Shown: positions 61,609 to 64,000 of the stretch, piece by piece | Layout of the letters: each line of letters opens with the position of its first letter | Numbering within the stretch: the stretch's first letter is position 1 | Assembly: GCF_964036595.1 (NCBI RefSeq) | Contig: NZ_OZ038523.1 | Span: forward strand, 1,742,501 to 1,806,500 | Length of the DNA stretch: 64,000 nt | Source: Tenacibaculum sp. 190524A05c | Lineage (GTDB): Bacteria > Bacteroidota > Bacteroidia > Flavobacteriales > Flavobacteriaceae | Reading direction: 5' to 3' | Notes under the pieces: generated by a model | What the model was told of the DNA's origin: nothing | Databases searched by the model: none | Seen by the model: the letters and a program-made list of their open reading frames with translations, nothing else | Position numbers and translations under genes: made by a program

Positions 61609-61641
61609 TAAAAAAAGCTTCGAAATAAATTCGAAGCTTTG
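61609..61641 (-). terminator. Terminator of the distal tRNA-Glu
   Basis: On the minus strand AAAGCTTCGAA pairs with TTCGAAGCTTT, followed by a T-run, directly after the copy at 61642-61713. Confidence 0.8.
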
Positions 61642-61713
61642 TACTCCGTACGGGATTCGAACCCGTGTTACCAGGATGAAAACCTGGCGTCCTAACCCCT
61701 AGACGAACGGAGC
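61642..61713 (-). tRNA. tRNA-Glu (TTC), copy distal to rpsT
   Basis: A second 72-nt tRNA identical to the copy at 61456-61527 (anticodon TTC, same acceptor G-T pair). It has its own promoter and terminator, so it is an independent transcription unit. The two lie 186 bp apart, start to start, with matching upstream promoter sequences, indicating a tandem duplication of promoter plus tRNA. Confidence 0.96.
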
Positions 61714-61739
61714 AAAACAATCTTTTCAGTTTGCGGGTG

Positions 61740-61770
61740 CAAATATATAATGCTTTTTAAAAACCGCAAA
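61740..61770 (-). promoter_or_regulatory. Promoter of the distal tRNA-Glu
   Basis: On the minus strand TTTG (61770-61767), a 19-bp spacer and TATATTTG (61747-61740), an exact match to the Bacteroidota consensus. Confidence 0.75.
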
Positions 61771-61786
61771 ACTTTTTTTGTTTTTT

Positions 61787-63265
61787 TTAATAAGCTTTTG
61801 CAAAAAGAACTCTTTTACTAGATTTTTCACCAGTAAATACGCATACTCCATCCTCTTCAACAGCATCGTTTGGAATACATCTAATAGTTGCTTTTGTTAA
61901 TTCTTTTATTTTATCTTCTGTTTCAATTGTTCCATCCCAATGTGCCGAAACAAATCCTCCTTTATTCTCAATAGCTTCTTTAAACTCTTCAAATGTATTT
62001 ACCTCTGTAATATGTTCATTTCTAAAATTAACAGCCTTAGAATACAAATTATCTTGTATATCGTTTAATAATTGAGCTATGTATTCAACAACATTATCTT
62101 GAGAGACTGTTTCTTTCTCAAAAGTATCTCTTCTCGCAACCTCTACAGTACCATTTTCTAAATCTCTTTTACCAATAGCTACTCTTACTGGAACACCTTT
62201 TAATTCATACTCTGCAAACTTTGCTCCAGGTCGCATTGTATCTCTATCATCAAACTTTACTGATATTCCTTTAGCTTTAAGAGCTTTAATAACTCCTTCT
62301 AACTTTTCAAATATTGCATTCAATTGCTCTTCTCCTTTATAAATTGGAACAATAACAACCTGAATCGGTGCTAATTTTGGAGGTAAAACCAATCCTGCAT
62401 CATCAGAATGCGTCATAATCAACCCACCTATTAATCGTGTAGACACCCCCCAAGAAGTTGCCCATACATGTTCTTGTTTTCCTTCTTTAGAAGTATATTT
62501 TACATCAAAAGCTTTTGCAAAATTCTGTCCTAAAAAGTGAGAAGTTCCTGCTTGTAATGCTTTCCCATCTTGCATTAAAGCTTCGATGGTATAGGTATCA
62601 TCCGCACCTGCAAAACGCTCGCTTTCTGATTTTGCTCCACGAACCACTGGCATTGCCATAAACTCCTCAGCAAATGTTGCGTATACTTCTTGCATTTGTT
62701 TAGCTTCTTGAACAGCTTCTTCTTTTGTTGCATGAGCAGTATGACCTTCTTGCCATAAAAACTCAGCGGTTCTTAAAAACAAACGAGTTCTCATCTCCCA
62801 TCTTACAACATTAGCCCATTGATTTATTAATAACGGTAAATCTCTATGTGATTGAATCCATCCTCGATAAGTATTCCAAATTATTGCTTCCGAAGTAGGT
62901 CTTACAACTAATTCTTCTTCCAATTTCGCATTAGGATCAACTCTTAACTTCCCTTCTTTTTCAGGATCATTTTGAAGACGATAATGTGTAACTACCGCAC
63001 ACTCTTTAGCAAAGCCTTCTGCATTTTTCTCTTCTGCTTCGAATAAACTTTTAGGAACAAAAAGTGGAAAATATGCGTTTTGATGTCCAGTTTCCTTGAA
63101 CATTCTATCTAATTCTGCTTGCATTTTTTCCCAAATTGCAAAACCATATGGCTTTATCACCATACAACCTCTTACCGCTGAAGTCTCAGCTAAATCAGCC
63201 TTTACAACTAATTCATTATACCATTTTGAATAATCTTCAGACCTTTTTGTTAAATGTTTACTCAT
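61787..63265 (-). CDS. proS: Prolyl-tRNA synthetase, archaeal/eukaryal type
   Basis: Charges tRNA-Pro. The 492-aa length and lack of the roughly 180-aa editing insertion place it in the archaeal/eukaryal type, common in Bacteroidota. Landmarks are the N-terminal [20 protein letters not shown], motif 2 [40 protein letters not shown] (motif 3), and the anticodon-binding domain with [11 protein letters not shown]-terminal zinc-like region is abbreviated (one CIP and one CVF Cys). Divergent from the lipoprotein gene at 63413. Confidence 0.96.
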   Translation of the reverse strand: MSKHLTKRSEDYSKWYNELVVKADLAETSAVRGCMVIKPYGFAIWEKMQAELDRMFKETGHQNAYFPLFVPKSLFEAEEKNAEGFAKECAVVTHYRLQNDPEKEGKLRVDPNAKLEEELVVRPTSEAIIWNTYRGWIQSHRDLPLLINQWANVVRWEMRTRLFLRTAEFLWQEGHTAHATKEEAVQEAKQMQEVYATFAEEFMAMPVVRGAKSESERFAGADDTYTIEALMQDGKALQAGTSHFLGQNFAKAFDVKYTSKEGKQEHVWATSWGVSTRLIGGLIMTHSDDAGLVLPPKLAPIQVVIVPIYKGEEQLNAIFEKLEGVIKALKAKGISVKFDDRDTMRPGAKFAEYELKGVPVRVAIGKRDLENGTVEVARRDTFEKETVSQDNVVEYIAQLLNDIQDNLYSKAVNFRNEHITEVNTFEEFKEAIENKGGFVSAHWDGTIETEDKIKELTKATIRCIPNDAVEEDGVCVFTGEKSSKRVLFAKAY

Positions 63266-63412
63266 GATTGAAAGTTTGGCACAAAAATTGCAGTTTTTTA
63301 TGCGTAAATTATGTGTGCAAAACTACAATAAAGTTGCGTATTTTTACAATAGTTTATTTTTTTTGCACAAGTTAACTTACTTAGTGTATTAACAAATTAA
63401 AAGAGATCGGAT

Positions 63413-64000
63413 ATGAAACCACATTACACCAAAACCAAACTTCCACTTTATTTCTTATCATTACTTGTGGTAACTACTTTAGTTTCATGCTCAACTACAC
63501 AAACAGTTGCTGGTAGTGATGATGGTATTTATGCAGATGATTCAGAACAACCTCAAAGAAGAGTTGTAGTTCAAGATACTGATAGAGAATACAAAGATTA
63601 TAATGAAAACTATTTCACGAAAGAACTCGAACGTCTAGATGTATTAAACGGAACAGATATCATTACAGATATCGAAAGCTATCAATCGGAGGATTATGAT
63701 TTTGAGGAAACTGAAGAAGAAGATCCTGAAACACAAATTAATTATAATAGTGAAAATGCTCCATGGGGTTACGATTCAGACTCTGATGTAGTTATTAATA
63801 TAAATACTGTTCCTCGTTATCGTTTGGGATGGAACTTCAACACTTATTGGGGAGATCCTTATTGGGACGGACCATTAGGTTGGAACAATTGGGGATACAA
63901 CCCATGGTGGAACCCATATAACAATGTTGCCTGGGGTTGGGGATGGAACAACTGGGGCTGGGGATGGAATAATGGATTTTATTGCCCACCAGGATATTAC
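63413..64000 (+). CDS. Trp/Gly/Asn-rich lipoprotein, 3'-truncated by window edge
   Basis: An open frame of 196 codons running off the window, with a lipoprotein signal (PLYFLSLLVVTTLVSCS, lipobox Cys at 26). A long acidic Asp/Glu-rich linker (about residues 35-125) leads to a low-complexity aromatic segment from about 139 made of W-G-N-x repeats, for example LGWNNWGYNPWWNPY and WGWGWNNWGWGWNN. Similar flavobacterial lipoproteins are, to my knowledge, common next to proS and have no known function. The C-terminus is outside the window. Confidence 0.85.
   Translation, partial: MKPHYTKTKLPLYFLSLLVVTTLVSCSTTQTVAGSDDGIYADDSEQPQRRVVVQDTDREYKDYNENYFTKELERLDVLNGTDIITDIESYQSEDYDFEETEEEDPETQINYNSENAPWGYDSDSDVVININTVPRYRLGWNFNTYWGDPYWDGPLGWNNWGYNPWWNPYNNVAWGWGWNNWGWGWNNGFYCPPGYY

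Noticed and set aside
1..64000. CRISPR arrays, prophage, transposons
   Set aside because: No regular direct repeats of spacer type, no transposase or integrase frames, and no target-site duplications were seen.

Overview
This window looks like chromosomal core DNA of a marine member of the Flavobacteriaceae (Bacteroidota). The sequence is AT-rich. Many genes are preceded by the Bacteroidota promoter box TAnnTTTG rather than a Shine-Dalgarno/-10 arrangement. Family hallmarks include a single-chain SecDF, an ATA-started infC, an archaeal/eukaryal-type ProS, a mevalonate pathway, several short TonB-C-like proteins, two POT peptide transporters beside a DPP4-type peptidase, and an alginate lyase. 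The overall look suggests Tenacibaculum or a close relative; the genus is an inference. There are no transposases, integrases, phage genes, CRISPR arrays or rRNA operons. The window cuts one gene at each end: thrS at the left and a Trp/Gly-rich lipoprotein gene at the right.

Layout. 1-3.6 kb: thrS-infC-rpmI-rplT translation operon with a structured rpmI-rplT spacer. 4-12.6 kb: SRPBCC protein, secDF, a fused hpt-adk gene, obgE, then a leftward block of two NlpC/P60 hydrolases, lpxB and surE. 12.7-19.5 kb: a secreted protein, tail-specific protease, DUF2797, a GH3-like enzyme, a Crp/Fnr regulator and a Coq4-like protein. 19.5-24.2 kb: leftward TPR and DUF4350-like genes and a BlaI/BlaR1-type pair whose promoter carries a perfect 34-bp palindrome. 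24.2-28 kb: DUF456 protein, an unannotated candidate sRNA, lysS, and a protein with two TonB-C-like domains. 28-32.6 kb: a CBM32-CBM6-PL7 alginate lyase with three evenly spaced operator-like decamers upstream, comEC and a thioredoxin-like protein. 32.7-37.9 kb: two POT transporters and a DPP4-family peptidase. 38-53.6 kb: isoprenoid genes (HMG-CoA reductase fused to a DinB-like domain, GYDIA-type GHMP kinase, mevalonate diphosphate decarboxylase, mevalonate kinase, UbiA prenyltransferase) interleaved with a double-glycine leader peptide, a LytS/LytTR pair and small flavobacterial proteins. 53.6-61.1 kb: an isolated 38-codon gene with its own promoter and terminator, purH, and the mreB-mreC-mreD-pbp2-rodA elongation operon. 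61.1-64 kb: rpsT, two identical tRNA-Glu units, proS and the truncated lipoprotein gene.

How the genes work together. Most of the window is housekeeping: translation, secretion, cell-wall elongation, lipid A and purines. Two nutritional themes stand out: peptide use (DPP4 + POT + POT) and alginate use (PL7 lipoprotein). The mevalonate genes supply isoprenoids, and the UbiA gene sits directly after mevalonate kinase as a likely consumer. The parts most worth following up are the small or non-coding elements: the candidate sRNA at 24.78-24.89 kb, the 38-aa gene at 53.66 kb, the GG-leader peptide at 39.9 kb, the palindromic BlaI-type operator and the triple operator before the alginate lyase.
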